NCBI GenBank assembly: GCA_045106235.1
Contig: JBGCEJ010000003.1
Location: 349,985 to 413,984 of the forward strand
Direction: 5' to 3'
Source of the DNA: UBA4427 sp045106235
Lineage (GTDB): Bacteria; Myxococcota_A; UBA9160; UBA4427
DNA: 64,000 nucleotides
Shown here: positions 42,684 through 52,052 of the stretch, in pieces
How the letters are laid out: every line of letters begins with the position of its first letter
Position numbering within the stretch: the stretch's first letter is position 1
Position numbers and translations under genes: made by a program
The notes under the pieces: model-generated
What the model was told of the DNA's origin: nothing
What the model saw: only the letters and a program-made list of their open reading frames with translations
Database searches by the model: none

Positions 42684-43814
42684 CTAGGCGAAACTAAGCG
42701 AGGCAGGCCTAACGGGCGAATCCGCTTTAAGTGCTTCTTCTAGGCTTTCCGTCGTTTGGCGCCCCACGACCGACCAAGCGAGGCGGGTCTCGAAGGTTTG
42801 GCGCGCTCCCTTGACGAAACGATCGTATGATTCGGGGTCGCGCCAGACGTCCATGATCTTCTGAGCGTACTCTTCGCCGTTTGCTTCTGCGTCGAAGGTC
42901 AATCCGTTTTCCTCGTTGATCACCGCTTCCGAGAGCCCGCCGGTTCGCGCTCCAAGGACGGGCAATCCATAAGCGTTGACCTCTCCGACGACGGCGCCGA
43001 AGGTCTCGGCGCGGCTCGGCATGAGCATGAAATGGCAGGCCTCAAACAGTTCCGTGAGTTGCTGCTTTTGCTTCGGGATCGCTTTATTCAAGAAGCCCGT
43101 CGCAATGGCGCCGTCGGGGATCTGATCGCCGGTTTTCCCGACGATGTAGAGCGTCGTGTCGATGCCGGCGCGGCGTAGCGCGGCGAGGGTCTCAAGCGCG
43201 ACGGGGCCTCCTTTTCGCTCCCAGTCGGAGGCGATGAAGAGCAGCTTGAGGGGGCCCTTCGCCCGCTTTCCTTTGACGACCGAAAGCGAGGGCGTCTGGT
43301 CGACGTTCGCGCCGAAAGGAATCACCCGAATTTTCTCTGGGTCGGCCCCCGCATCCTCGACCGCCGAACGTGCAGCCCAGTTGGAAGTGAAGATGAGGCG
43401 GCTGGCCCGGGCGTACGTCGCGCGTTCCGCTTCGGCGAGGCGGTCGCTAAAGGTTTGACCGTAGTAGCCGCGCATGAGCGGAACCGTCGCGTCGGAAAAA
43501 TAGACCAGCGGAATATCGGAAGGAACATATTTGACGAGATGGGGAGCCATGACGGCGTACACGACGTCGACGGGCGATCGTCTTAGGTCGGCTTCGATTG
43601 CCTTGGCAAACTCGGTCTCCGGCACGTCGCCTTTCGGGAAGAGTTTGCGCTGGACCCGTCCGAGGAGGTTGAATTTGGGCTGAGCGATGAGACGATGGGC
43701 TACGACTTCAACGGTCGCGCCCTGGTCTCGTAGCGCGCGCGTCATGAAATAGGGAACGCCCGAGAACGTCGTGGCTGTATCCGGATCGTGTTGGCTGAGG
43801 AAGCCGATCTTCAT
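42684..43814 (-). CDS. Family 4 glycosyltransferase
   Basis: A 376-residue GT-B glycosyltransferase, start at ATG 43814 (MKIGFLSQHDP). The N-terminal Gly-rich acceptor loop is TATTFSGVPYFMTRAL. The C-terminal half has LLFIASDWERKGGPVALET and the conserved EX7E-type motif in PSRAETFGAVVGEVNAYGLPVL. It would transfer a sugar from a nucleotide sugar to a lipid or polysaccharide acceptor. No other polysaccharide genes are adjacent. Confidence 0.88.
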   Translation of the reverse strand: MKIGFLSQHDPDTATTFSGVPYFMTRALRDQGATVEVVAHRLIAQPKFNLLGRVQRKLFPKGDVPETEFAKAIEADLRRSPVDVVYAVMAPHLVKYVPSDIPLVYFSDATVPLMRGYYGQTFSDRLAEAERATYARASRLIFTSNWAARSAVEDAGADPEKIRVIPFGANVDQTPSLSVVKGKRAKGPLKLLFIASDWERKGGPVALETLAALRRAGIDTTLYIVGKTGDQIPDGAIATGFLNKAIPKQKQQLTELFEACHFMLMPSRAETFGAVVGEVNAYGLPVLGARTGGLSEAVINEENGLTFDAEANGEEYAQKIMDVWRDPESYDRFVKGARQTFETRLAWSVVGRQTTESLEEALKADSPVRPASLSFA

Positions 43815-44116
43815 GGGAACTTTCGATTCTTTTCGAATGTGAAACACAATTATAAGCATGTTTCTTCAGCTGTCTGTGCGGATTCATCCGGTCCTCGTAG
43901 TGATGCGTTCAACATATTTTGCAGACAGCGCAATTGCCCCCGAAGGAAGAGGGGGGCAGACCCGAAAGGCATCATCTTTCAATCGGCAGAAGACCCGCCT
44001 AACCCACCGATGTCCCTACGGATAGGGTTGAAAGCGAGGTTCTAACTTGCGGGTCGCTCGCGTAGCCTGGACTGAAGGCCGCAATCGCGTTGGCCTATTC
44101 GACCAGCGCTCCCAGT
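43815..44116. other. Intergenic region with a GC hairpin
   Basis: These 302 bases lie upstream of the glycosyltransferase. A hairpin of seven pairs (43935-43941 with 43952-43958) has no U-tract on either strand. No gene recognised. Confidence 0.4.
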
Positions 44117-44551
44117 TCATCCAGCAGTTCGGCTCGGCTCGCCGCGCTCCATGAGCGTGACATGGAATCCGAACCATTGTTCGGGGTCGAGCACGAGCTG
44201 TCGGACGGGGTGGCTCGCCTCGTCTTCGTTGCCAGCTGTGCTGTCGTATTCAAAGGCGATCCGGTAGCCCTTTTCGGTGAGCCAGGTCCGCGCGCTCTCG
44301 AAGTCCTCGATTTCCCAGACGAGGGGGCCGATTTGGCCGACACCGCGCCCAGCAAATGGACCTTCTCCGTTGACGGGTGCGACGAATTCAATCGAACCGT
44401 CAAAGTCAGTCGAAGATAATACGGGATGGTTTTCAATCGAGATGGGCTTAGGCAGGTTCGTTCCCAAGACTTCGTTGAATTGCTTTGCCGCCTGTTCGAT
44501 TTCATCTTCTCTGACGACCAACTCGACGCGATTGAATCCTTTGATTTTCAT
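44117..44551 (-). CDS. VOC (glyoxalase/dioxygenase-fold) protein
   Basis: A 144-residue protein of the vicinal oxygen chelate superfamily, start at ATG 44551 with GGAGA upstream. FNRVELVVREDEIEQAAKQF opens the first beta-alpha-beta unit and GIRIAFEYDS-like and QLVLDPEQWFGFHVTLME the second. A methylmalonyl-CoA epimerase-like or small-molecule-binding role is possible. It ends the four-gene acyl-CoA operon (46 bases after the SDR). Confidence 0.7.
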   Translation of the reverse strand: MKIKGFNRVELVVREDEIEQAAKQFNEVLGTNLPKPISIENHPVLSSTDFDGSIEFVAPVNGEGPFAGRGVGQIGPLVWEIEDFESARTWLTEKGYRIAFEYDSTAGNEDEASHPVRQLVLDPEQWFGFHVTLMERGEPSRTAG

Positions 44552-44597
44552 TGAATCTCCGTTTCGTTTCCGTTCAGCGGTTCGAGTCCGCTGAGGA

Positions 44598-45425
44598 TCA
44601 AAAAGATACGCCTCGAGACCCGCCGCCATCGACGGTGAGGATCTGCCCACTCACGTAGCGTGAGTCATCCGAAGCAAGGAAGGCAACCACGTCCGCGACA
44701 TCTTCCGGCCGGCAAATACGGCCGGATGCAGCGGAGTTTTCGAATTGAGTGAGTGCGGCCTCGTCGAAATACTTCGCCGTGGTTTCGGTGAGGACGAAGC
44801 CCGGAGCGACGGCGTTGCAACGGATGCCGTCGACGCCATATTGCGTAGCAGTATGAATCGTCAGGGACTCAAGCGCACCCTTTGAAACTGCATAGGCAGA
44901 GCGCGCCGCGATGCCGACCCGGGCCGCACCGGTGGACATGTTGATGATCGACCCGCCGCCGGTCCGACGCATGACCGGAATACCGTGTCGACAGGACCAA
45001 ATTGCGGCCATGACGACAAGGTCAAAAGTGCCTTTCCAGACAAAGTCGGGGGTCGTCGCTGTCCCTGCGTCTTCATCAAACGCCGCGGCCGCATTGTTGT
45101 GGATGACGTCGAGACGACCGAAATTCTGAATCGCGGCGTCGACGGCCGCCTCGATCGTGCTCTCTTGCGAAACGTCGCCTGGACAGCCAGTCACGCGGTT
45201 GCCGTGCTCCGCGACCGCACGGTCAAGACCCGCAGTCTCGCGATCGACGAGGACGACGCGCGCCCCTTCGGAAATAAATCTTCGGGTGGTCGCCGCGCCA
45301 ATTCCGGAGGCCGCGCCCGTCACGATCGCTACTTTATCACTCAGTCTATTGGTCAGTCTTTCGGTCGGTTCGGTCAAGGGATGCTTCCAATCGTCGGGCA
45401 GTGGGTTGAGCCGCTCTGACGGCAT
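44598..45425 (-). CDS. SDR-family oxidoreductase
   Basis: A 275-residue classical short-chain dehydrogenase. TGAASGIG (36-43) binds the nucleotide, HNNA (109-112) follows, and Ser164, Tyr178 and Lys182 form the catalytic set (AYAVSKGALES). Asp61 after beta-2 suggests NAD rather than NADP. A 28-residue polar extension precedes the fold. It lies 21 bases after the thiolase-like gene, pointing to oxidation of a hydroxyacyl-CoA or sterol-like intermediate. Confidence 0.9.
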   Translation of the reverse strand: MPSERLNPLPDDWKHPLTEPTERLTNRLSDKVAIVTGAASGIGAATTRRFISEGARVVLVDRETAGLDRAVAEHGNRVTGCPGDVSQESTIEAAVDAAIQNFGRLDVIHNNAAAAFDEDAGTATTPDFVWKGTFDLVVMAAIWSCRHGIPVMRRTGGGSIINMSTGAARVGIAARSAYAVSKGALESLTIHTATQYGVDGIRCNAVAPGFVLTETTAKYFDEAALTQFENSAASGRICRPEDVADVVAFLASDDSRYVSGQILTVDGGGSRGVSF

Positions 45426-45446
45426 CCGTTCCGGTACTCTTTTCGC

Positions 45447-46607
45447 TCAAACGGCGCGCTCCAAAATGGCGCCCGACCATCCTGAAGTCACGATCGCGCG
45501 CTCGGCGTCCTTAACCTGAGTCGTTGCCGTACGGCGAACCTGACGAACCCCTTCGGCGAAAGAGTTCAAGCCGTGGATATAGGCCTCTCCGATCAGACCG
45601 CCATGCGTGTTCGTCGGGAGATCTCCCGCGAGTGAAAGATGGCCATCGCGAATGAAGTCTTTGGCTTCGCCGAGGCCGCAGAAGCCATAGGCTTCGAGCT
45701 GGAGATGAACTGCGCAGCTATAGGCCTCGTAGATCATGGCAGCATCGATGTCCTTGGGCTGCATGTCGGCGAGCTGGAAGAGTCGCTTTGCGGCTGATCG
45801 GGCCTCGCTCATCTGCGAAAGGTCGTCGACATAATGATTGGTCGCGATCTGCGCGCCGTGACCGCCGCCCTGTGTGGCCACGACGGCGACGGGGGGCTGC
45901 TTGAGATCCTTTGCGCGTTCGAGGCTCGTTAAAACGATGGCGACGCCTCCGTCACTTTCCTGGCAGCAGTCAAAGAGACGAAGGACGGGCTCGATGATCC
46001 AGCGAGAGGCCTGGTGATCCTCGAGGGTGATCGGTCGCTCGAAAAAATGGGCGTTTGGATTGAGCGCGGCGTACTCGCGCTGTTGAACGACGACGCGGCC
46101 GAAATCTTCGTTCGTCACCCCGTAGCGATCCATGTAGACCCGCGCATTCAACGCCTGCCAGGACATGGGCGTCATCGCACCGTACGTGAAGCACCAAGGA
46201 ATGTCCGTGGATCCGCCGCCGGCCGCGGACTTGATTTCGCCGGACGCATCCCCGAAGCGATATTCCGAGCGCTCGTTCATCGCACGCCAAACGACGACGA
46301 CCGAGGCCAAGCCCGATTGAATCGCCGCTTGCGCCATCGCGATTGAAGCCATCGTTCCCGCGCCACCCCAGGGCACGCGAGTCGAGAATCCGATCTCGCC
46401 CATCCCCATGGTTCGAATCAGATCAACATCTTCGTTGTTGTCGATCGTGTAGGTCACGAGCCCGTCGACATCGGCGGGGGTGAGGCCTGCGTCTTCGAGT
46501 GCGGCCTTTGTGCACTCGGCTGTGAGCTGAAGCTCGCTTCGTCCCGAGTTCTTTGAGAATTCGGTCTGGCCGATTCCTGCAACCGCAACTGCTTTGGTGA
46601 AATCCAT
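45447..46607 (-). CDS. SCP2/Ltp2-type thiolase-like enzyme lacking the usual nucleophilic Cys
   Basis: A 386-residue thiolase-fold protein. Family segments include AVAGIGQTEFSKNSGRSELQL, AALEDAGLTPADVDGLV and the C-terminal HGGLIGEAYIHGLN. At the site where degradative thiolases have the acylated Cys it reads VPWGGAGTMASIAMAQAA, with no Cys. That, and the DUF35 gene immediately upstream, fits the Ltp2-type retro-aldolases that cleave side-chain acyl-CoAs rather than true thiolases. Operon order is DUF35, thiolase, SDR, VOC. Confidence 0.85.
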   Translation of the reverse strand: MDFTKAVAVAGIGQTEFSKNSGRSELQLTAECTKAALEDAGLTPADVDGLVTYTIDNNEDVDLIRTMGMGEIGFSTRVPWGGAGTMASIAMAQAAIQSGLASVVVVWRAMNERSEYRFGDASGEIKSAAGGGSTDIPWCFTYGAMTPMSWQALNARVYMDRYGVTNEDFGRVVVQQREYAALNPNAHFFERPITLEDHQASRWIIEPVLRLFDCCQESDGGVAIVLTSLERAKDLKQPPVAVVATQGGGHGAQIATNHYVDDLSQMSEARSAAKRLFQLADMQPKDIDAAMIYEAYSCAVHLQLEAYGFCGLGEAKDFIRDGHLSLAGDLPTNTHGGLIGEAYIHGLNSFAEGVRQVRRTATTQVKDAERAIVTSGWSGAILERAV

Positions 46608-46638
46608 AGGGTTTATCCTCGCGCGATCCGGCGTCGGA

Positions 46639-47052
46639 TCAGTCGGCAGGTCGGAAAATTGGAATCCAGTGTCCGCCCTGAGTCGCTTCGAAGTCGACTA
46701 TGACGGGCATGCCGAGCGTGACGTCTTCGAAGGCGATGCCGCGGAGATTCGTGAGTAGGCGCGGGCCTTCTTCAAGATCAACGAGGGCCACGATCAAGCC
46801 TTCGTCGAACATGGGAAGCGGCGGATAGACGGGCTTGATGAAGGTGTAGACCGTTGCCCGCCCGCTCATGGTTCGCGGATGCATATCCGTCGCGAGGCAT
46901 TGGTTGCACATCGGGATCGGCGGATGATGGAGAGCATCGCATTGCCTGCAGGCGAGGATGCGAAGTTCACCTTCCGCAGCGCCCTCCCAGTGGAACGCGT
47001 TATCGCGATCGATATTCGGTGCGGGGCGGATGGGCTCTGACTCTGACATCAA
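46639..47052 (-). CDS. DUF35 zinc-ribbon/OB-fold acyl-CoA-binding protein
   Basis: A 137-residue protein with a zinc ribbon formed by Cys35, Cys38, Cys49 and Cys52 (CRQCDALHHPPIPMCNQC), followed by an OB fold (GRATVYTFIKPVYPPLPMF, EGLIVALVDLEEGPRLLTN). DUF35 partners complex with thiolase-like enzymes and bind the acyl-CoA. It heads the operon, 31 bases before the thiolase-like gene; ATG 47052 and 47049 are both possible starts. Confidence 0.9.
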   Translation of the reverse strand: MMSESEPIRPAPNIDRDNAFHWEGAAEGELRILACRQCDALHHPPIPMCNQCLATDMHPRTMSGRATVYTFIKPVYPPLPMFDEGLIVALVDLEEGPRLLTNLRGIAFEDVTLGMPVIVDFEATQGGHWIPIFRPAD

Positions 47053-47261
47053 GAGGCTCCCTACGGTGGTTTCGAATAGGATCGATCCTAACCTGATCCT
47101 ATTGGCAGGTCCATCTGCAATCGGGCTCCGCTGCGTGATGGCAATGACCCTCCGATTTTGGATCGAGCACCCGAAGCGCTCAGCATGGCATTTCCGTCAT
47201 GCGATAAAGGGTGCAATAATCAGGGGCAGGCCTGGATTACGTATGATTCGCCCTTCGCCTT

Positions 47262-48383
47262 TTGGAGCCACCCACTTTGACCTTGCTTGTCATCTACATT
47301 CTGATCGCGGTCGGAGTCTCGTTTCTCTGCTCGATTCTGGAAGCGGTTTTGCTGTCCGTCTCGCCGTCCTATCTGGGCGCGCTCAAAGAGGCGAAGCCCG
47401 AGCTCGGGAAGAAAATGGCGGTGTTGCAGGAGGACATCGACCGTCCTCTGGCGGCGATTCTGACGCTCAACACGATCGCTCACACGATCGGCGCAGCCGG
47501 GGCGGGCGCGCAGGCGGCGGTCGTGTTTGGCGATGCGTCGATCACGATTTTTTCGATCGTATTGACCCTCATCATTCTGTTCGCCTCCGAAATTATCCCG
47601 AAGACGCTCGGCGCGACCTACTGGAAGAGCCTTGTCCCGTTCGTCACCGCCGTATTGCCGGGGCTGATTTTGATTCTCACGCCGCTGGTGTGGGTCTCGC
47701 AATTGCTGTCGAAGTTGATTTCCGGCGGCAAGCCGAAAGGTGCAGTCACCCGCGAAGAAATTGCAGCGCTCGCTGACATTGGTCGGGAGCAGGGCGTCGT
47801 CGGCGAGCAGCACAGCCGAATCGTGCGCAACCTGTTTCGTTTCAACGAACTCACAGCGGAAGATGTGATGACCCCGCGGACGGTGGTCTATGCGTTGCCA
47901 TCCAATACGACCATTGCCGAAGTCGTGCGGGATATTGAGAAGCTGAGGTTCTCGCGGATCCCGGTTTACGACGAGACCATTGATCACGTAACGGGGATCG
48001 TTTTAAAGAACGACATCTTCGCAGCCGGCCTTAAGGGCGAGATGGAAACGACGCTCGACGCGCTTAAGCGGGATGCCATGCGCGTGCCAGCCGAGACGTC
48101 GCTCGAAGACTTCTTTGAGAAGCTCTTGGAAGAAGACGCGCATATCGCCATAGTGGATGACAAGTTCGGCGGGATGGACGGCGTGGCGACGATGGAAGAT
48201 GTTGTGGAGACGCTTCTGGGGCTGGAAATCGTAGACGAGATGGATGGGACCCCCGACATGCAGGCGCTCGCCCGACAGCAGGCGAAGGAGCGTGCAGAGC
48301 GATTGGGGCTGAAGGCTGCGTACGCGGAAGACGCATCCGACCGCTCTCCCGACGAGTCCACGGGACTGGAATCTGAGCACTGA
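47262..48383 (+). CDS. CNNM/CorB-type membrane protein with DUF21 and CBS domains
   Basis: A 373-residue protein starting at TTG 47262 (another TTG at 47277). The DUF21 transmembrane domain (about 1-150) has SFLCSILEAVLLSVSPSYL and FASEIIPKTLGATYW; a pair of CBS domains follows (MTPRTVVYALPSNTTIAEV and VPAETSLEDFFEKLL, about 205-335). The family includes Mg2+/Co2+ transporters or regulators. No CorC-HlyC domain is attached. The C-terminal 40 residues are charged. Divergent from the acyl-CoA operon. Confidence 0.85.
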   Translation: MEPPTLTLLVIYILIAVGVSFLCSILEAVLLSVSPSYLGALKEAKPELGKKMAVLQEDIDRPLAAILTLNTIAHTIGAAGAGAQAAVVFGDASITIFSIVLTLIILFASEIIPKTLGATYWKSLVPFVTAVLPGLILILTPLVWVSQLLSKLISGGKPKGAVTREEIAALADIGREQGVVGEQHSRIVRNLFRFNELTAEDVMTPRTVVYALPSNTTIAEVVRDIEKLRFSRIPVYDETIDHVTGIVLKNDIFAAGLKGEMETTLDALKRDAMRVPAETSLEDFFEKLLEEDAHIAIVDDKFGGMDGVATMEDVVETLLGLEIVDEMDGTPDMQALARQQAKERAERLGLKAAYAEDASDRSPDESTGLESEH

Positions 48384-48443
48384 CTCGTACCGTAGCAAGA
48401 ACGAGCCATCCATTAAGCCTTCGCTTTTGCTAATTCTGTTGCG

Positions 48444-49253
48444 ATGCCTAACTCGACCCGACAGTGCAGCGCCTGCCTCCTTACCCTATCCCTCATCGCA
48501 GGTATGCTGAGTTTATTCGGTTGCGGAGGTGGCGGGCCGTCTCCGCCGACCGAGGCTGAGCTGGCCGGAATAGAGGCGAAGCGGTTTCTGATCGCGCCAC
48601 TGAACGTCGCGAGTTCTCTGCCGCCGGAGATCGAGGGCTCTTCGAAGATCGTCATGACTGCCCTCGTCGAACATCTTGAGTCTCATGGCAAAACCATTCA
48701 GCAGCTGCGGTTCAAAACTGGACGCGGGCTGTGGATGGACGCCATCGGCCGAGTGGAAGCTGAAAAGAAGGAGAGAACTTTCGAATCGGCGGCGAGGGTT
48801 TATGCCCAGGAGATCGCCAAGGAGGTGGAATACGATCTGCTTATTATCCCGACGCTCTATGTTCAGAACGCCAGGGTCTCGCGTCGGTGGGCGAAATGGG
48901 ACGATGCGAAAGAGCGGATCCCTTTAAAGGGCAGACTGACGGGGAATATGAGATTTGAGCAGGTGACGGGCACGACGTTCAAAGCCGCGTCGATTATGAC
49001 GGCCATATACACGCCGGCAGGGCAGGAAGTTCATACGAAGAAGCGCGGGCTTCAACTCATTGAGCACATTGAAGTCTCAGGCGGAAAAGGCAGCGATCGC
49101 AATACCAATTACTTTCAGCAGGTCATGAACCAGCCCGCGATTGAGAACACCGAACTCGTCCGAGCCGGCGTCGCCGCTGTGCTCTACCCGCTCGTACCGC
49201 ATGAGAAGGCGGTCAAACCTGTCTCGAATGACGAATCTGACAAGAGTGAATAG
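48444..49253 (+). CDS. Hypothetical lipoprotein
   Basis: A 269-residue protein with a lipoprotein signal peptide (LSLFGCGGGG; acylated Cys about residue 27). The mature part has KRFLIAPLNVASSLPPEIEG and YDLLIIPTLYVQNARVSRR, with alternating beta segments as in periplasmic assembly lipoproteins, but no family was recognised. It lies 10 bases before the next lipoprotein gene; the pair probably acts together in the envelope. Confidence 0.75.
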   Translation: MPNSTRQCSACLLTLSLIAGMLSLFGCGGGGPSPPTEAELAGIEAKRFLIAPLNVASSLPPEIEGSSKIVMTALVEHLESHGKTIQQLRFKTGRGLWMDAIGRVEAEKKERTFESAARVYAQEIAKEVEYDLLIIPTLYVQNARVSRRWAKWDDAKERIPLKGRLTGNMRFEQVTGTTFKAASIMTAIYTPAGQEVHTKKRGLQLIEHIEVSGGKGSDRNTNYFQQVMNQPAIENTELVRAGVAAVLYPLVPHEKAVKPVSNDESDKSE

Positions 49254-49263
49254 CATCTCGCGT

Positions 49264-50904
49264 ATGTGCCACTTCCCTGCAGAGCTCGGATGGCCCGCTA
49301 GAAGCCCACTGACTCGCTTTCGCGCCGGTCGATCAACTACAGCGATCGCAACTTTATGTTTTCTGTTTCTACTCGGATCGGGCTGCGCAGGGCCCGGGGA
49401 GGCTCGCCGACCCAATGTCGGCCGCCTCGATTTGACCGCTTGGCATGAACTCCGTGGAGAGACCTTCGTCCTCTATTCTGATACGAACCTTGAAGACCTG
49501 AAGCAATTTGCGCTGGATATTTCGCGGTTCGTCGCCGTCGTCGAGAAGGTCGCCAAACCGTCTCCTCCAAACGCGCCAGCGAATTTTTTCCTCCTGAGTT
49601 CCGAATCCGAGCGCCTCTTTGTGGGCGAGTCATTGTATCTGGGTATTGCAATGCCGTCGCTGTCCGGATGGGACAGCTACGTCCGCGGATCAAATCATGA
49701 TCCGGTTCTGCGCCAGACGCTCCTTCATGAGTTCAGCCATTACCTGACACTCCGAAATACATCCGCTCAGTATCCGAAGTGGTACAAGGAAGGGTTCGCT
49801 GAATTTCTCAGCGCGACGCGCGCACGTGACGATATGATGGAGGTAGGCGGCGTACCGCATGGTCGCGTCGATGAACTCTCACTCCGCCGGGCTGAGAGCA
49901 TTCCAATCGACCTGGAAGAAACTTTCGGATTTGCGCAGAGTGGTCAATATCCGCGCGACTTCTATGCCTCCTCCTGGGCTGTTGTGCACTATCTCAACCA
50001 GACATTAGGCGGTCGGAATCGACTGAGCCGAATGCTTTCGCTCCAAATGCGAGGCGTTCCGTGGCGAGAGGCGTACAACGCAGCCTTTGATGAGCCTCCT
50101 GCGAAGCTCGCTGCGAAAATCGGCCGACATGTCGAAGCCATATCGAAGGGGGCGCCGGCCGCTCGATACTATCTCGACTTGGATCAGCTCGAAGTCGAGA
50201 CTGAATGGGCTGTCCTAAAACTCGAACCTGCGGAAGTCGCACTCGTTTTCGGCGAACTCGCACTTCGAAGAGCGGATTCGGGCTCCCAAACACAGCACCA
50301 CACAAAATTGGCCGCGGCACTCCTCGAGAAATCTCAGGAATTGGATCCTGGCGATCTCCGGTCCGCTTCTGCGATGGTCGCATGCCTCGCCCGCCAAGGC
50401 GATTTCGAAGGGAGCCACATGAAATTGCTCGAGATCGATTCGTCTGCCGTTCGTGCCCACGAGACTTTGAACCATTTGGGGAGAGCCTATCAGTTGCTTG
50501 CCGCTGGCTTTGCGGACCAAGGGACGGAAGGAGTCGACGTCGAAGCGTTCAATCAGACTGCACGGGCACTGTTCGAACGTGCGCTCGAAGAAAACGCGCG
50601 ATCCGCCGTGAGCTGGGCCGGACTCGCCCGTGCGCAAATGATAGAGAACGACCTCGTAAACGCGAAGGCTTCTTTCGAGGCGTCTATGGGGTTGGGGGAG
50701 TGGGATTCTGAATCGATGCTCGATCTCGGAGAGGTTGAAAATCGGCTCGGCCACACCCACATCGCGCGCGAGTTGTGGCAGCAAGTAAGCACTCTCAGCC
50801 GAGGCAGGCATAGGAAGCGTGCGAAGGCGCTCTTGAAGACGCTCGTTTCTGCAAGGTCTGACGCCGGCTCGAACAACTCTTCGCCCTCCGACCCTGACCA
50901 CTGA
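49264..50904 (+). CDS. Lipoprotein with HExxH metallopeptidase (peptidase MA-like) domain and TPR-like C-terminus
   Basis: A 546-residue protein from ATG 49264; an ATG at 49228 would overlap the upstream gene. A lipobox LLGSGC puts the acylated Cys near residue 41. The zinc site is HEFSH (155-159) and WYKEGFAEFLS supplies a downstream Glu, as in gluzincin peptidase-MA proteins. The C-terminal half (about 330-530) is helical with tetratricopeptide-like repeats (HLGRAYQLLAAG, ALFERALEENARSAVSWAG). Probably a periplasmic protease or chaperone-like factor coupled to the preceding lipoprotein. Confidence 0.75.
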   Translation: MCHFPAELGWPARSPLTRFRAGRSTTAIATLCFLFLLGSGCAGPGEARRPNVGRLDLTAWHELRGETFVLYSDTNLEDLKQFALDISRFVAVVEKVAKPSPPNAPANFFLLSSESERLFVGESLYLGIAMPSLSGWDSYVRGSNHDPVLRQTLLHEFSHYLTLRNTSAQYPKWYKEGFAEFLSATRARDDMMEVGGVPHGRVDELSLRRAESIPIDLEETFGFAQSGQYPRDFYASSWAVVHYLNQTLGGRNRLSRMLSLQMRGVPWREAYNAAFDEPPAKLAAKIGRHVEAISKGAPAARYYLDLDQLEVETEWAVLKLEPAEVALVFGELALRRADSGSQTQHHTKLAAALLEKSQELDPGDLRSASAMVACLARQGDFEGSHMKLLEIDSSAVRAHETLNHLGRAYQLLAAGFADQGTEGVDVEAFNQTARALFERALEENARSAVSWAGLARAQMIENDLVNAKASFEASMGLGEWDSESMLDLGEVENRLGHTHIARELWQQVSTLSRGRHRKRAKALLKTLVSARSDAGSNNSSPSDPDH

Positions 50905-51029
50905 TTCCCGGGAGGGGGCGATTCCTACCCGGCGTACGCCAAGTTGTGGGAGGCGAACGGATCAGCGGTCGCCGGAGGCGCGCTTGAATCGACGATCCCG
51001 CCCAACGCGCTCGCTGAGGTGCCGCTATC

Positions 51030-52052
51030 GTGTCCCTTGAGATGACGATACCCCTTACACGACGGAGCGTGTTGCGCGCGCTCACAATCCTCCCAGCGGC
51101 CGCGCTCCTGGCACCTGCGCGCCCCTCGGTCGCGCAAGAACAGCGCCCCGCGATCCCCGAGGCCCCGAATTTTCGGATCGCCGTCGGGTCCTGGTCTTTC
51201 CACATGCCGATCTGGCGTGGAGAACTCCCGCCGGGAGACCTTCCCGCGCTGATTCGGAAGGAGTACGACGTTGGCGCGCTGGAATGGAGCAGCGAGCTTC
51301 TTCGGGCTCTCGGCGAAAATCACCGTCCCCAATACCAGGCACCCCGCGACGCGGCGCTGGGGCGGGCACTCCGTGCGCGCTGCGATGCGGCAGGCGTCGA
51401 GTGCACTTCGCTGCTTGTGGGCGGACCGGCTGTGTTAGGCGATTCTTCGTCCGTTAAGCGCAAAGAAGCCGTTTCCCACTACCTCAGTTGGGTCGAGACG
51501 GCGGCGGCGCTTGGCTGCGACGCGATTCGGATCAACGTCTACTCCAACCTGCCGCCGGGGCCCGATCGCGATCGCCGCGCTTTCGATCTTTGTGCCGAGG
51601 GCGTGCGGCGTGTGCTCGAAGGAACACGGGACAGCGGTGTGAACGTGAATCTCGAGAACCACGGCGGCATCTCTGCACGCGCCGACTGGCTCGCGAAGTT
51701 ACTCAGAGAGGTCGATGACAAGCGTCTGCGGGCCATTGTGGACCTGAATAACTTTCGCTGGGATCTTGATCTTCCCTACGCGCCCGACCGCGATTCGGCG
51801 CCGCGCTGGTACGATCGAAAGCGCGGAGTTGGGGAACTCGCGCCCTGGGCGCATTCCGTCAGCGCCAAGGCTTTCGCGTTCGACCATACGGGATGGGAGT
51901 CGTCGCTCGATTATCCCGGCCTGATGAAGATCCTGCTTGATGCGGGCTTCCGCGGTGACGTCGTTGTGGAGTACGAGGGCGCGGAAGACCCGATCGAGGG
52001 CGTCCGGAAGACCGTAGCCATGTTGCGCCGCCTACGAGGGGCATTGTCATGA
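51030..52052 (+). CDS. Tat-exported sugar-phosphate isomerase/epimerase-like TIM-barrel protein
   Basis: A 340-residue protein starting at GTG 51030 (GAGGTG upstream; ATG 51042 is also possible). A Tat-like signal TRRSVLRALTILPAAALL precedes a xylose-isomerase-like barrel: FRIAVGSWSFHMPIW, AALGCDAIRINVYSN, VNVNLENHGGIS, RAIVDLNNFRWD and GDVVVEYEGAEDP, with acidic and His residues at barrel ends as metal ligands. Its stop overlaps the PQQ-dehydrogenase start (4 bases). A periplasmic role with keto-sugars is likely. Confidence 0.8.
   Translation: MSLEMTIPLTRRSVLRALTILPAAALLAPARPSVAQEQRPAIPEAPNFRIAVGSWSFHMPIWRGELPPGDLPALIRKEYDVGALEWSSELLRALGENHRPQYQAPRDAALGRALRARCDAAGVECTSLLVGGPAVLGDSSSVKRKEAVSHYLSWVETAAALGCDAIRINVYSNLPPGPDRDRRAFDLCAEGVRRVLEGTRDSGVNVNLENHGGISARADWLAKLLREVDDKRLRAIVDLNNFRWDLDLPYAPDRDSAPRWYDRKRGVGELAPWAHSVSAKAFAFDHTGWESSLDYPGLMKILLDAGFRGDVVVEYEGAEDPIEGVRKTVAMLRRLRGALS

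Noticed and set aside
43935..43958. GC-rich hairpin
   Set aside because: No U-tract on either strand, and no gene end next to it, so not called a terminator.
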